From positions 124,001 through 188,000 of the forward strand of contig CAZHEV010000007.1 in the NCBI GenBank assembly GCA_964531335.1: 64,000 bases of DNA. The letters are read 5' to 3'. The position numbers and the translations under genes are program-made. The notes beneath the pieces are model-generated. The model had not been told where the DNA came from and did no database searches. It saw only the letters and a list, made by a program, of their open reading frames with translations. Shown here in pieces: positions 1 through 8,845 of this stretch; positions within the stretch are counted from its first letter, which is position 1, and every line of letters begins with the position of its first letter. Source of the DNA: CAZHEV01 sp964531335 [NCBI: uncultured bacterium]. Its GTDB lineage: Bacteria > Eisenbacteria > RBG-16-71-46 > CAZHEV01.

Positions 1-584
1 ACCGGGCGGCGACGGCCGCGGGCGGGACATCGCCGGAGATCCACGTAGCGTACATGCTGCTGCGTTCCGCGCTTCGGGATGTGGTCGAGCTGCCGGCGCT
101 TTTGCGGGGCCTGGGCGTGAGCCAAGTTGTAATAAGCACTCTGGACCTCGTCCCCACGAAAGAGCTGGAGAGCGAGACCGTCATTGCAAGCAACATGGAT
201 GAATACAGCGATCTTCGGAGGCTGCTCGAGACGGTCGCGGGAGAAGGGCGGCGTTACGGTATAGATATCCACTGGCGGATCTCAAAGCCCTGCGAAGCGA
301 ATATAACCTGCACGGAGAATGTGCAGCACGCAATGTTCATATCCGCCGATGGGGCGGTTTCTCCCTGTGTATTCACAAACCTCCCGATCCGTAGGGGCAG
401 CCACGCGCGTCGCGGCTCCGGGAGGGCCTATCGTAAGCTCACCTTTGGAAACGTGAACCTTGTCCCGCTGGAGTCCATTTGGAGCGATAAGCCCTATACG
501 TCGTTCCGCAGGGCCTTTTTCGAGGATAGGATCCCGAGCGTGTGCAAAGGTTGCCCCAAGTTAACGATCGGATCCCTCCCGTGA
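1..584 (+). CDS. Radical SAM/SPASM-domain protein, C-terminal part (5' end outside window)
   Basis: The reading frame is open from the left edge of the window, so this is only the C-terminal part; the first in-window ATG is at 54. The visible part ends in a SPASM-like cysteine pattern. A Cys lies in KPCEANITC, another in a short 'SADGAVSPC' strand typical of the auxiliary cluster domain, and the chain ends with CKGCPK. The segment before it resembles the last beta/alpha units of a radical SAM barrel. Family knowledge: SPASM proteins use extra Fe-S clusters to modify peptides or mature enzymes. The substrate cannot be inferred, because the CxxxCxxC SAM motif and the upstream neighbours are outside the window. 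It converges with the M3 peptidase gene, with 89 bp between them. Confidence 0.7.
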   Translation, partial: RAATAAGGTSPEIHVAYMLLRSALRDVVELPALLRGLGVSQVVISTLDLVPTKELESETVIASNMDEYSDLRRLLETVAGEGRRYGIDIHWRISKPCEANITCTENVQHAMFISADGAVSPCVFTNLPIRRGSHARRGSGRAYRKLTFGNVNLVPLESIWSDKPYTSFRRAFFEDRIPSVCKGCPKLTIGSLP

Positions 585-673
585 CCTTGACAGACCGAAC
601 GCCCAACGGGCTTGGACACATATCCTATCCCACAACGAGCAAAGTATGTCGGCGCCGCCCGTCGGCCCTCTTG

Positions 674-2614
674 CTAGATGTCGACCTCCAAAAGCTCCGC
701 CAGCTCCGTAACGGTGCGGTCGAAGCGCTCGAGCGCCGCTTCGACGGCCTGGGGCTCGGTCAGATCTACACCGGCCCCCTTCAGCAGCTCCAGCGGGGGC
801 TTGCTGCAACCGCCCTCAAGCATTCGAAGGAAGTCCTCCACAGCCGGCTGGCCGTCGGCTTTCACCCGTTCCGCTATGGCCAGGCCGCAGGACAGGCCTG
901 TCGCGTAGCTGTATACGTAGTACTTGTAGTAGAAGTGGGGGATATAGGCCCACTCCATCCCGTCGTCTTCGTCCACCGTGAATCCCGGCCCGTAGTATCG
1001 CTCTAGCAGCTCCCTGTAGGTGTTGTCCAGCAGGCTCGCCGTGATCGGAGTGCCCTCCTCGACGTAGCCGTGGACCACCCTCTCGAACTGGGAGAACAGA
1101 GTCTGCCGGTAGATGGTGGTTCGGATATTCTCAAGCTCGGCGGCCAGGAGCGCGATCTTCTCGTCCCTCGACTCGGCGTTCGCCACCAGGTAGTCCTGTA
1201 GCAATGCCTCGTTGCAGGTGGAGGCGATCTCCGCCAGGAAGGGCACGTAGCGGAAGTCCTGGTATGCCTGCTTTTCCATGGACAGGTGGCTGTGAAGCGC
1301 GTGGCCGAATTCGTGAGCCAGCGTCGAGAGGTCGTTGATGCTGTTGAGGTAGTTCATCTTGACGTAAGGATGGCGTCCGTAGACGCCGGCGGAAAACGCG
1401 CCGGCCTCCTTGTCTTCGCTGGGGTACAGGTCTATCCAGCCGTTTTCCAGCTCCAACCCTTCCTTGAGGATCGTGCAATACTCGACGCCCAGCGGAGCAA
1501 GGGCCTCGGGTAACAAGCCCTCGGCTTCGGTGTAAGGAACCTCGGTCTGTGCCGCTTCAACCATAGGCACGTACAGGTCGTATATGTGCAGGTCCTCCAA
1601 CCCCATGACTTTCTTACGCAGCTCCACGTAGCGATGGAGTGGTTCGAGATTGGCGTTGACGGCCGTGAGCAGGTTGTCGTGCACGGCGGTGTCGAGGTTG
1701 TCCTTGTCCATGTAGGCCTCGAGGGCGGTGTCGTAGTGACGGACCCGCGCGAAGGTGACGTCTCGCTCGAACTGGCCGGCTAAGGTTCTGGCGAAAACGT
1801 GCTCAAACTCACGCAAGGTGCCGAAGAACGCGGACACCGCCTCGGCGCGGACCTCGCGATTGGGAGATCGGCGAAACCGGGGATAGTTGGATAGGGCGAG
1901 CTGGACCTCCTTCCCGTCCTCGTCGTGAATGATCGGCCAGGATATATCCGAAAGCAAAGCGCCGAAGGCGAGCTCGAGGTTGCTTTGGATCTCGTTTAGG
2001 TCGATCTCCGCCCAGAGGTTGTCGCCGACCAGTCGCAGGACGCGCTCGGCCTCCGGGTGCAATACTCTCGCTCTGCGCCTGCGGAGATCTTCGAGATAGC
2101 GGCGGTACTCCGAGGGGCCGTCCGGGGCGGCGTAGGCTTTCACCATGGCCTCGTCGTCGAGGGCCAGGATCTCTCCACGCATGAAGCCGGCCGCGGACAT
2201 CACGTCGTCCATAAGCGCGAGCGCACGTTGATGGCGGGCCTGCTTCTCCTCGTCGGTGGCGTTGGTCTCCAGGGCGAGGGCGGCGTATTGCTGGACATGG
2301 GTCGTGCGGTTATGGACGTCAAAGTAGAGATCCAGACATTCTTTCATCGCCCTGGGGTTGGAGAGCTTTCCCTTATAGGACTGAAGCTTCACCACCTCAC
2401 CGGAGAGCCCTTCCAGGGCCCGCTCCCAGTCCGCAACCGAGGCGAAAAGCGGTGTCAGGTCCCATTTATAGACATCGGGCACCTGGTCGCGGGAGTGGTT
2501 GGAATCGGGCTCGTAGGCGGGATAATCGCCTCCGAGAGCGGGGAGGGCTAGAACGGACAGAGAAACTGCCGTCACCACCAGGGCGAAACAGCGATCAACA
2601 AAGGGTTTGGACAT
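674..2614 (-). CDS. pepF: Exported M3-family oligoendopeptidase F-like metallopeptidase
   Basis: The 646-residue protein has the M3 zinc site HEFGH at about residues 434-438, and PepF-like sequence before it, including SAGVYGRHPYVKMNY. Length fits PepF (about 600) plus a signal peptide. The start was set at 2614 because AGGAGG lies just upstream and the N-terminus (MSKPFVDRCFALVV...ALPALGG) is then a clean signal peptide; a 19-residue upstream extension is open but lacks these marks. PepF enzymes are usually cytosolic oligopeptidases. Here the signal peptide suggests the periplasm, where it could trim peptides before uptake by the peptide transporters elsewhere in the window. It is monocistronic and divergent from the lipoprotein gene at 2942. 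Confidence 0.88.
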   Translation of the reverse strand: MSKPFVDRCFALVVTAVSLSVLALPALGGDYPAYEPDSNHSRDQVPDVYKWDLTPLFASVADWERALEGLSGEVVKLQSYKGKLSNPRAMKECLDLYFDVHNRTTHVQQYAALALETNATDEEKQARHQRALALMDDVMSAAGFMRGEILALDDEAMVKAYAAPDGPSEYRRYLEDLRRRRARVLHPEAERVLRLVGDNLWAEIDLNEIQSNLELAFGALLSDISWPIIHDEDGKEVQLALSNYPRFRRSPNREVRAEAVSAFFGTLREFEHVFARTLAGQFERDVTFARVRHYDTALEAYMDKDNLDTAVHDNLLTAVNANLEPLHRYVELRKKVMGLEDLHIYDLYVPMVEAAQTEVPYTEAEGLLPEALAPLGVEYCTILKEGLELENGWIDLYPSEDKEAGAFSAGVYGRHPYVKMNYLNSINDLSTLAHEFGHALHSHLSMEKQAYQDFRYVPFLAEIASTCNEALLQDYLVANAESRDEKIALLAAELENIRTTIYRQTLFSQFERVVHGYVEEGTPITASLLDNTYRELLERYYGPGFTVDEDDGMEWAYIPHFYYKYYVYSYATGLSCGLAIAERVKADGQPAVEDFLRMLEGGCSKPPLELLKGAGVDLTEPQAVEAALERFDRTVTELAELLEVDI

Positions 2615-2941
2615 GGAGAGCCTCCTGGCAGGATTCAGAAGCCGGATAACCGTCGATCCGGGCGCCGACAAGCGGCCGCCACTACGGCGTCGATTCTACT
2701 CGATCGGCCATGGGGAGGCCAGGAAAACCAAGTGGCGGACTAACCAAGTGGCGCCCCGGGCCCCGCAGGGCCCGGGGCGGCATTGACGGCATCCGCGACT
2801 CCTTGCTAAACTGAAAGATAGGTTGACTAACAAGGGAGGAGCGCTTCTCACGCCTCCTCGGATCACCAGCTCCTTCGCCTGTAGCCGCCGGAGGCCGATC
2901 AGCAAGCATGGTGATCGGGTCTCCGACCGGAGACGCATCAT
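2615..2941. other. Divergent intergenic region with strong hairpin and 12-bp direct repeat
   Basis: This gap separates pepF from the lipoprotein gene. AACCAAGTGGCG occurs twice (2726-2737 and 2742-2753). The second copy runs into a perfect 12-bp inverted repeat, CGCCCCGGGCCC, at 2752-2763 and 2768-2779 with a CGCA loop. No T-run follows on either strand, so a terminator role is doubtful. A possible rightward promoter has TTGACG at 2783-2788 and TAAACT at 2807-2812, with an 18-nt spacer. No gene is supported here. Confidence 0.45.
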
Positions 2942-5227
2942 ATGGCTAGACGGGGCGTTCTCTGTGCCCTATTTCTCGCGTTCCTGGGCGTCGCGCTCGG
3001 GGCGCTTGTGGGGTGCGACGAGGATAAGGGCCGCTTCCTTCCCAACAACCCGCCTAGTGTCCAGCTCACATCGACGCCCCCTGACAGCGGGACCGCCGGA
3101 TACGGAGTCGAGTTTTACTGGGAGGGCTGGGACTCGGACGGCGAAATCGATCATTTCATCTACGCCATCGATCCCCCGGACATGTACGGAACAGAGGACT
3201 CCGTCTGGACGAGAACGGACGCCTACTCGGGAAGCTTCGTCTTTCAGGCCACGGATTTCGATACCCTTTACCACTGGAGAAAACCGCAGGTCGCGAAGGG
3301 ATGGCACGTGTTCGTCATAAAGGCCGTGGACGACAAAGGCGGCGTCTCCGAGCCGGACTACGTCGCCTTCAACGCGACCACCATAGCTCCGCGGACGCAG
3401 ATAAAGACACCGCCCCCGAGCGGCGGGATCCAGTCCTACGTTGGCGCGGCGCAGGAGGTGGGCCTGAGGGTGACGTTCAGGTGGGAGGGCGACGACCCCG
3501 ACGGCTTGATGACCGAGGTGCCTGTCGGATACCTGCTGAAGGTGGTGGACGTCAGCGGTGCATTCGAACACGAGCTTGCCGGCAAAGTCCGGCGGGACAC
3601 GACCGAGTGGATCGAGCGGGGGGCAGGCGAGAGAAAGACGGTGCTGTACTTCGACAACGGCCGCGCCTATGCGGTGGCCTTCAGGGCGATAGACGAGGCG
3701 GGGGCCGTGGAGCCGCTGCTACTGCTCAACGGCAACATGCTTTGGGTGGTCGGACGCGAGAGCAGCTCGGCTCCGGAACTGGTCGTCCGCTCGCCGGGGC
3801 TCGGCTACAGGTCGTGGAAGGGCTGGGTCATGGACACCGAGACGTACGAGGTGCCGCTGGGCAGCCGCTACGAGCTCGAGATTTTCGGGAACGCCGACCT
3901 GTACGGGGGCCTGATAACCGGATACAGCTTCGGCTGGGACATCAAGGACCTCGAGTCGGACGAAATCGACCCCATGGGCAACGGAGCATGGACTCCTTGG
4001 AGCACGGGGCGCACCACCATCAAGGCCGACTTCACCGAGGAGAGGAGCTACTTTCTGAACGTGAAGTGCAAGGACGACGGGGGAGGGATCTCCCTCGCCA
4101 CCTTGCGGTTCGACGTGACTCCGCTCGAGCCCACCAAAAACCTCTGCTACATAGACGATTGGAGGCTGCATCCCAAGGACGCGTTCTACGGCGAGCCTCT
4201 GGACGACGAGGTCTGGCAGAGGATGCTGGACGGTTACAACTACGGCGAGGATTGGGACGACATCTCTTGGGACGAGTGGGATGTGCCGTTGTCCGAGGAG
4301 ATGCCGTCGCTCGAGTTCCTTTCGGGGTTCAGGGTGGTCGTATGGTCGCTGAACGACAATCGATCGACATCGTTCAATCAACAGTCGGGGTGGTACAGCA
4401 TGAACAAGCTGAACACCAGGAACGTGCTGGCGAGCTATATGACCGGTCGGGTCGGCGGGGGCGAGAGGGGAAAGGTATGGGCGTTTGGAAGGGGCCTGGT
4501 GGAAAGCTCCTTGCTCGCGGAGCTGGGATACATCTGCGCGTACCCGTATGCCGTGGACCATGATTTGAACTACGACCCCGACTGCGGAATCAAGGCGCAC
4601 ACGTTCGCCTCGCAGTTCATGCACATAGTGGGCGAGTTCGAGGGGTCCGACCCGACTTCGGGCGGGGCTAGGATCAATCTCGACGAGACCTACCGCAGCA
4701 GACCGGACTACGTGTACCTCGATGCCGTGGGTCCGGGCATGCCGGCCGACAAATACACGCGCCCTCCGGCTGCCGAGCTCTACCCGGATCTCCCGCGGAA
4801 GCTGACCCAGGTATCGTCATGGACCGGCAGAACTTTCAGAGCTTTCGAGGTGCTCGAGTATCCCGGTCCCGACCAGGAGGATCAGCACCTGTTCTTCGAT
4901 CCGGTCTCACAGGAGATGACGGAGCTTATCCCACTGTACAGGGCGCACTCCAGGGACGCCGACAGTTTCACTAACGAGAAGTATTGTGGCTTCAGGTACA
5001 TCCCTTCGGAACCTGCGGACCCGGGGGAGATAGTCTACTTCTTTTTTCCCATGTTTCCGGTGAAAGACGCCCAGATCAGATCCATCGCCAAGGTTGTGTT
5101 GTCGGACTGGTTCGGCCTGCCCGATCCCGAGGCGGGGGCGGAGGCCGATCGCGGCGTGCCCGATCGGCCGGCAGACCGATCGCCGCCGGTCGAAGCTTCC
5201 GGGGGGCCGGGAGTGCGTGAGAGGTAG
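2942..5227 (+). CDS. Large predicted lipoprotein with Ig/fibronectin-like repeats
   Basis: The 761-residue protein begins with a lipoprotein signal peptide: MARR, a hydrophobic stretch, and lipobox LVGC ending at Cys25. The mature part starts with NNPPSVQLTSTP and WDSDGEIDHFIYAID, typical of extracellular Ig/FnIII-like domains; a second such unit (FRWEGDDPDGL) begins near residue 180. The rest is rich in Asp, Trp and Tyr and was not recognised. The stop is followed after one base by the next gene, so the two are probably co-transcribed and may form one surface complex. An attachment or structural role is inference; no enzyme motif was seen. Confidence 0.75.
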   Translation: MARRGVLCALFLAFLGVALGALVGCDEDKGRFLPNNPPSVQLTSTPPDSGTAGYGVEFYWEGWDSDGEIDHFIYAIDPPDMYGTEDSVWTRTDAYSGSFVFQATDFDTLYHWRKPQVAKGWHVFVIKAVDDKGGVSEPDYVAFNATTIAPRTQIKTPPPSGGIQSYVGAAQEVGLRVTFRWEGDDPDGLMTEVPVGYLLKVVDVSGAFEHELAGKVRRDTTEWIERGAGERKTVLYFDNGRAYAVAFRAIDEAGAVEPLLLLNGNMLWVVGRESSSAPELVVRSPGLGYRSWKGWVMDTETYEVPLGSRYELEIFGNADLYGGLITGYSFGWDIKDLESDEIDPMGNGAWTPWSTGRTTIKADFTEERSYFLNVKCKDDGGGISLATLRFDVTPLEPTKNLCYIDDWRLHPKDAFYGEPLDDEVWQRMLDGYNYGEDWDDISWDEWDVPLSEEMPSLEFLSGFRVVVWSLNDNRSTSFNQQSGWYSMNKLNTRNVLASYMTGRVGGGERGKVWAFGRGLVESSLLAELGYICAYPYAVDHDLNYDPDCGIKAHTFASQFMHIVGEFEGSDPTSGGARINLDETYRSRPDYVYLDAVGPGMPADKYTRPPAAELYPDLPRKLTQVSSWTGRTFRAFEVLEYPGPDQEDQHLFFDPVSQEMTELIPLYRAHSRDADSFTNEKYCGFRYIPSEPADPGEIVYFFFPMFPVKDAQIRSIAKVVLSDWFGLPDPEAGAEADRGVPDRPADRSPPVEASGGPGVRER

Positions 5228-5228
5228 C

Positions 5229-7754
5229 ATGATGAAATGGAGATGCGTGAAGATCGCTTTGTGCGGCGCTGTCGCCGCTCTCCCGGGCTTTTGCTCTTTG
5301 CCGGGGGCCGGCGCAAGCGATACGGACGAAGGCAACGACCGGCTTCCTTACGATGTAAAGGAGCCTCTTCGAAGTGCTTATGAAATAAGGGGTGAGGGGT
5401 TCGTTCACAACGTGGGAAATCTGTGGCTGAACGTGTCCAACCTGGGGGTGGTGGGGAACCCGTGGAAAATGCTCTCGGCCGATCCGTCCTGCCAGTTTCC
5501 TCCCGGCTCGGGCGTCGAGTATCTATGGGGTGCGGGTCTTTGGGTCGGCGCGAAAGTAGGCGATGACCCGACCCCGCGTGTGTCCACGGCGCTGGAGCAA
5601 TTGGAGTTCAGGCCGTCCACACTCGCCTTGGACACTATCTATGAGTCTTACGAGGGCTTCCCCGGGGGGGCGCGCCTTGTCAACGATGACGGAGACAGGG
5701 ACGCCTCGGGCAAAGATATCATCGACGAGGACATACACGATGGAAAGGACAACGATGGCGACGGCCTCATAGATGAGGACTTCGCCGCGGTCTCGCAGCA
5801 GATGTTCACCTGTGTCTACAGGGACGATACTCCGGAGGCCTTGAACACGTATCCCGAGCATGTGCCCATGGGGCTCGAGATTACCCAGAGGAGCTTTGCC
5901 TGGGGGGTTCCCGGCAGCGACAATTTCGTCGGTGTCGAGTACACCATAAAGAACGACGGGAGGAATAATCTGCGCGATGTCTATCTCGGGTTCTTCTGCG
6001 ACGCGGACGTCGGGCCGGTCGGGGACCCGTTCTACTGGCGTGACGACAGGGCGGGCCTGGTGGAGGTCGACACTACGATAGGCGGAGGCGGGGAAGGCGG
6101 CTGTGAAACGAGACCCCAGAGGTTGAAATTCTCCATCGCCGAGACACATGACGCGGACGGCGACGGAGGTCGTGCAAACGGCTGGTTCGGCGTGGCCTTG
6201 CTGGGACACGATACCGACATCTTCTGGGCCAGAAAGGCGCCGCCGACAGTGGGCTTCACATCGCTCAGGTTTGTCTCGGGCGGAGCCGCGTACGAGAAGT
6301 GCGGAGACCCGCGCAACGACATCCAGCGCTACGATCTCCTGAGCAGCAACATGATCGGGTGCCGTCCCGGCGAGCTGTCGGCCGAGAAAAACGGGGATTA
6401 CAGGATATATTTTGGCATCGGGCCCTTTGACGAGCTCGAGGTAGGTGGAGAGCTTACGCTTCAGATCGCGTTTGTGGTCGGCGAGGGGCGCGGCGGTATG
6501 ATCAGGGACGCCGTCGGGGCTTACAAGATCTTCAAAGGTGAATACATGGATTTGGACGGCGACCCGAGGTCCGGGAGGTCGGGAGAAGAATTGTGTCTAA
6601 CACGAGAGCCCGACCAACCCGTCCGGACCTTCGACATGGTGAGGCACTGCGGGCTTCCCGACGAGGCATACTTGGGCTACAGCCCCGAAGCGATAACGGC
6701 GCCATCCTGCGAGGAGAATCCGATACAGTGGGTGAACTACGACTGCGACTGGTGTACGGGTGTCGGAGGGAAGGAGAGCATTGTGCGATGGATAGGCGCG
6801 ACCGCTCCGCCGTGCCCGCAGGTGAAGACTTCGTTTCCGGAGGACGAGCCCTACCCGTGCCACACCCTGGAAATCGACGAGAAGACCGGGATGGCCTCGC
6901 TGGAGCCGATTCGCGGGCCGGCAGTGCAGCTGCTTACCGAGGACGAGTCGGTACTGATACGTTGGAACAACGCCTCGGAGCTGGTAGCCGACCCCTTGAG
7001 TAAGGAGTTCGATTTCGCCGGATACAAGGTCTGGAGGGCGGAGCAGTGGGAGAGACCCGAGGGGAGCACGGGCCCGACTCCCGAGCTATGGGTCCTGTTG
7101 GCCGAGTACTGGCTGCCAAGGTATTTGGAGCCGGGTACCCGCCACATGCCTCTGGCATCCGCTAGGGATCCCGCGGTAGCCGTCGCCTGCGACACGGTCG
7201 ACGCGGCAAGGGGGCTTTATAGTTTCCCAGTGGGATATTACAGGCACAGGGACGAGCACGTGCTGCCCGGGTTTACTTATTTCTACGCGGTGACCGCCTT
7301 CGATATCGACGAGTCGAGCGGCGGCGACCCCGCCGGCGGAGGTAGCGAGCCCTTTACGCTCGAGTGCCGGCAGGTCGCCGGCTCGGACCAGGCCGTAGTG
7401 CCGTCCACGAACCCCGTCGAAGGTCTGGGGGACGTTTACGTGGTTCCCAATCCCTACTACGGCGGCGCCGAGTGGGACCTGGGGCCCAACCCGAGCGACC
7501 CGACGGGAACGCACGTCGATTTCATGAACCTGCCTAAAGGCCCGTGGACCCTCCGCATATATACTCTGTCCGGAGATCTCGTGAGGGCCTTCGAGAACGA
7601 CGGCGGTCGAGACATAGGACAGGTGAAGTGGGACCTTATATCCCGCAACGGCCAGGACATCGTTACCGGAGTCTATCTCTACAGCATCGAGAGCCGTTAC
7701 GGGTCGCGCGTGGGGAAGTTCGTCATACTGAGGGAGAGCACTTATTCGCGCTGA
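5229..7754 (+). CDS. Exported protein with DNDGDG calcium-type loop and FlgD-like/T9SS-type C-terminal domain
   Basis: The start at the ATGATG pair at 5229 has GAGAGG upstream and gives a signal peptide (KWRCVKIALCGAVAALPG...GAGA). The 841-residue protein has an Asp-rich stretch near residues 150-185 (DGKDNDGDGLIDED), which resembles EF-hand or thrombospondin type 3 calcium loops. The last 100 residues (VYVVPNPYYGG, then LRIYTLSGDLVRAF, then GVYLYSIES and GKFVILR) match the FlgD-like Ig or sorting-type domain common in FCB bacteria. It starts one base after the preceding lipoprotein gene. Secretion is well supported; whether a type IX-like system or simple outer-membrane export is used is unknown, and no T9SS genes are in the window. 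Confidence 0.75.
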   Translation: MMKWRCVKIALCGAVAALPGFCSLPGAGASDTDEGNDRLPYDVKEPLRSAYEIRGEGFVHNVGNLWLNVSNLGVVGNPWKMLSADPSCQFPPGSGVEYLWGAGLWVGAKVGDDPTPRVSTALEQLEFRPSTLALDTIYESYEGFPGGARLVNDDGDRDASGKDIIDEDIHDGKDNDGDGLIDEDFAAVSQQMFTCVYRDDTPEALNTYPEHVPMGLEITQRSFAWGVPGSDNFVGVEYTIKNDGRNNLRDVYLGFFCDADVGPVGDPFYWRDDRAGLVEVDTTIGGGGEGGCETRPQRLKFSIAETHDADGDGGRANGWFGVALLGHDTDIFWARKAPPTVGFTSLRFVSGGAAYEKCGDPRNDIQRYDLLSSNMIGCRPGELSAEKNGDYRIYFGIGPFDELEVGGELTLQIAFVVGEGRGGMIRDAVGAYKIFKGEYMDLDGDPRSGRSGEELCLTREPDQPVRTFDMVRHCGLPDEAYLGYSPEAITAPSCEENPIQWVNYDCDWCTGVGGKESIVRWIGATAPPCPQVKTSFPEDEPYPCHTLEIDEKTGMASLEPIRGPAVQLLTEDESVLIRWNNASELVADPLSKEFDFAGYKVWRAEQWERPEGSTGPTPELWVLLAEYWLPRYLEPGTRHMPLASARDPAVAVACDTVDAARGLYSFPVGYYRHRDEHVLPGFTYFYAVTAFDIDESSGGDPAGGGSEPFTLECRQVAGSDQAVVPSTNPVEGLGDVYVVPNPYYGGAEWDLGPNPSDPTGTHVDFMNLPKGPWTLRIYTLSGDLVRAFENDGGRDIGQVKWDLISRNGQDIVTGVYLYSIESRYGSRVGKFVILRESTYSR

Positions 7755-7811
7755 ACCGTGAAGGAGCCCATCCGGGGCGGGCCACCAAGAAGGGCGCGCC
7801 GCTACAGCGCC

Positions 7812-7839
7812 GGGGCCCGACCTAAAGGGATCGGGCCCC
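7812..7839 (+). terminator. Hairpin downstream of the exported-protein pair
   Basis: GGGGCCCGA at 7812-7820 pairs perfectly with TCGGGCCCC at 7831-7839 around a 10-nt loop, 57 bp after the stop at 7754. No clear U-tract follows, so it may act as a transcript-stabilising hairpin rather than an intrinsic terminator. A second 7-bp hairpin (GCTCGGC/GCCGAGC) lies at 7945-7965. Confidence 0.4.
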
Positions 7840-7993
7840 TTGAGCTTGAAAGACTTGTTTCCCGGCGCGCTCTCGTCCTCGAGCTCCGTACACCTAGGCC
7901 GTCCGAGGGCCGTTGGCGAGACCACCGGTCTTCCGCTCAGACCAGCTCGGCGAGGGTTGCCGAGCGCTACTCACGGCTCAGACCATAGAAGAC

Positions 7994-8209
7994 TTACTGC
8001 ACGCCTCCACCCCATCTGCGGTTGATCGCCTTCCAGAATATGGCTTGGTAGATGGCGGCCAGGCCTACGAGGACGTACACGACGCGGCTTAGCCCGCTCA
8101 TATCTCCGAATAAGGTGGCGACCAGGTTGAAGCTGAACAGACCGACCAGGCCCCAGTTCAGGCCTCCGATTACCAGCAGAATGGCGGCGATCACATCAAT
8201 TACCTTCAT
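7994..8209 (-). CDS. DUF378 family small membrane protein
   Basis: This 71-residue protein starts MKVIDVIAAILLVIGGLNWG and continues with a second hydrophobic segment (VVYVLVGLAAIYQAIFW). The GGLNWGLVGLF motif is the hallmark of DUF378. The start at 8209 was chosen because GGGGGG lies a few bases upstream; a longer reading frame to 8287 would put a poor N-terminus before the conserved Met. Family function is unknown. It is monocistronic, with its own predicted promoter at 8280-8309. Confidence 0.85.
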   Translation of the reverse strand: MKVIDVIAAILLVIGGLNWGLVGLFSFNLVATLFGDMSGLSRVVYVLVGLAAIYQAIFWKAINRRWGGGVQ

Positions 8210-8279
8210 GGTTCCCCCCTTTGAGAAAGTGCAAGCCACCGGTCCCACAGCGAATAGTCCGAGCTTGACACAAGTCGAG

Positions 8280-8309
8280 ATAATCATGACTCGGACAAGA
8301 CCCTGTCAA
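8280..8309 (-). promoter_or_regulatory. Sigma-70-type promoter for the DUF378 gene
   Basis: On the minus strand, a consensus -35 TTGACA (8309-8304) is followed after 18 nt by GATTAT (8285-8280). Transcription would start near 8273 and leave a leader of about 64 nt before the ATG at 8209. Confidence 0.55.
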
Positions 8310-8322
8310 GATATTTGTTACA

Positions 8323-8365
8323 CGATGATTGTATGTGGCTGATTAGCTACGGGTTACAATCATCG
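8323..8365. repeat. 11-bp perfect inverted repeat upstream of the DUF378 promoter
   Basis: CGATGATTGTA at 8323-8333 is repeated inverted as TACAATCATCG at 8355-8365, with a 21-nt spacer. It ends about 14 bp upstream of the predicted -35. The two half-sites are centred 32 bp apart, about three helical turns, which fits a regulator site better than an RNA hairpin. Confidence 0.4.
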
Positions 8366-8460
8366 GGCGCTTGATGGCGGGGATTCATCGAAGGGGGAGC
8401 ATTTGCCCCGCCGTTCAGATTCGAGGCGAAGGTATAGTCGGGTGACGCCGCATTGAAAGA

Positions 8461-8491
8461 GGGGGCGAGACCCATGAAGGGTCCCGCCCCC
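8461..8491 (-). terminator. Intrinsic terminator of the first minor-pilin cluster
   Basis: GGGGGCGAGACCC at 8461-8473 pairs with GGGTCCCGCCCCC at 8479-8491 (13 bp, one mismatch, 5-nt loop). Read leftward, the stem is followed by TCTTTCAAT. It lies 37 bp past the stop of the last gene of the cluster. Confidence 0.65.
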
Positions 8492-8527
8492 TGGCTTAGA
8501 TCGGGTGACACCGAAGGTTTGAGGGTT

Positions 8528-8845
8528 CTACTGCCCCTGCATAGCGGCGATTGGCGGCTTGGGGGCTCCACGCATGACGATACAGTCCTGAGCCTCGAAG
8601 GAGGTCCCGTCAAGCATGTTGCCGGTCACGGTGACGGTCAAGGTGTCCCCGAACTCCACTTCGCCGACCAGCGCCACTATATCCTGTGTATTGAACTTCA
8701 AGGTCAGGTCATCGAATCCGTCGGGGCCTTCGGTCGTACAGCCGCACTCCTCGCCGTCCGCATAGGGAGTGCTCTGGTCCTCGGAGCAGCCGACAAAAAG
8801 GGCTGCGACGCCCATGGAGCGCCGGCGGATTACTTCTCTCTCCAC
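8528..8845 (-). CDS. Small predicted lipoprotein of the minor-pilin cluster
   Basis: The 105-residue product begins MEREVIRRRSMGVAALFVGC, an Arg-rich n-region with a short hydrophobic stretch and the lipobox-like LFVGC. The start is a GTG at 8845 inside the last codons of the PilX-like gene (a 16-bp overlap), which suggests translational coupling. An internal ATG at 8815 is possible but leaves too short a signal. The mature part has a Cys pair (ECGCTTEG) and reads as a small beta-rich domain (TVTVTGNMLDGTSF); no family was recognised. Its position as the last gene before a terminator suggests a pilus or surface accessory role, by inference. Confidence 0.6.
   Translation of the reverse strand: MEREVIRRRSMGVAALFVGCSEDQSTPYADGEECGCTTEGPDGFDDLTLKFNTQDIVALVGEVEFGDTLTVTVTGNMLDGTSFEAQDCIVMRGAPKPPIAAMQGQ

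Larger units (their letters stand above)
8210..8527. other. Intergenic region: DUF378 promoter, inverted repeat and terminator
   Basis: The 318-bp gap lies between two leftward transcription units. From right to left it holds the intrinsic terminator of the minor-pilin cluster (8461-8491), an 11-bp inverted repeat (8323-8365) and a sigma-70-type promoter (8280-8309). Each is listed separately. No further gene is supported. Confidence 0.6.

Noticed and set aside
2752-2779. Perfect 12-bp hairpin taken as intrinsic terminator
   Set aside because: It lies between divergent genes, and neither strand has a U-tract; it was kept only as a structural note.
3301-4563. 420-codon frame overlapping the lipoprotein gene on the same strand
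   Set aside because: Arg/Gly/Ala-rich translation without domains; the other frame has a signal peptide, lipobox and Ig-like repeats. It is a shadow of GC-rich coding DNA.
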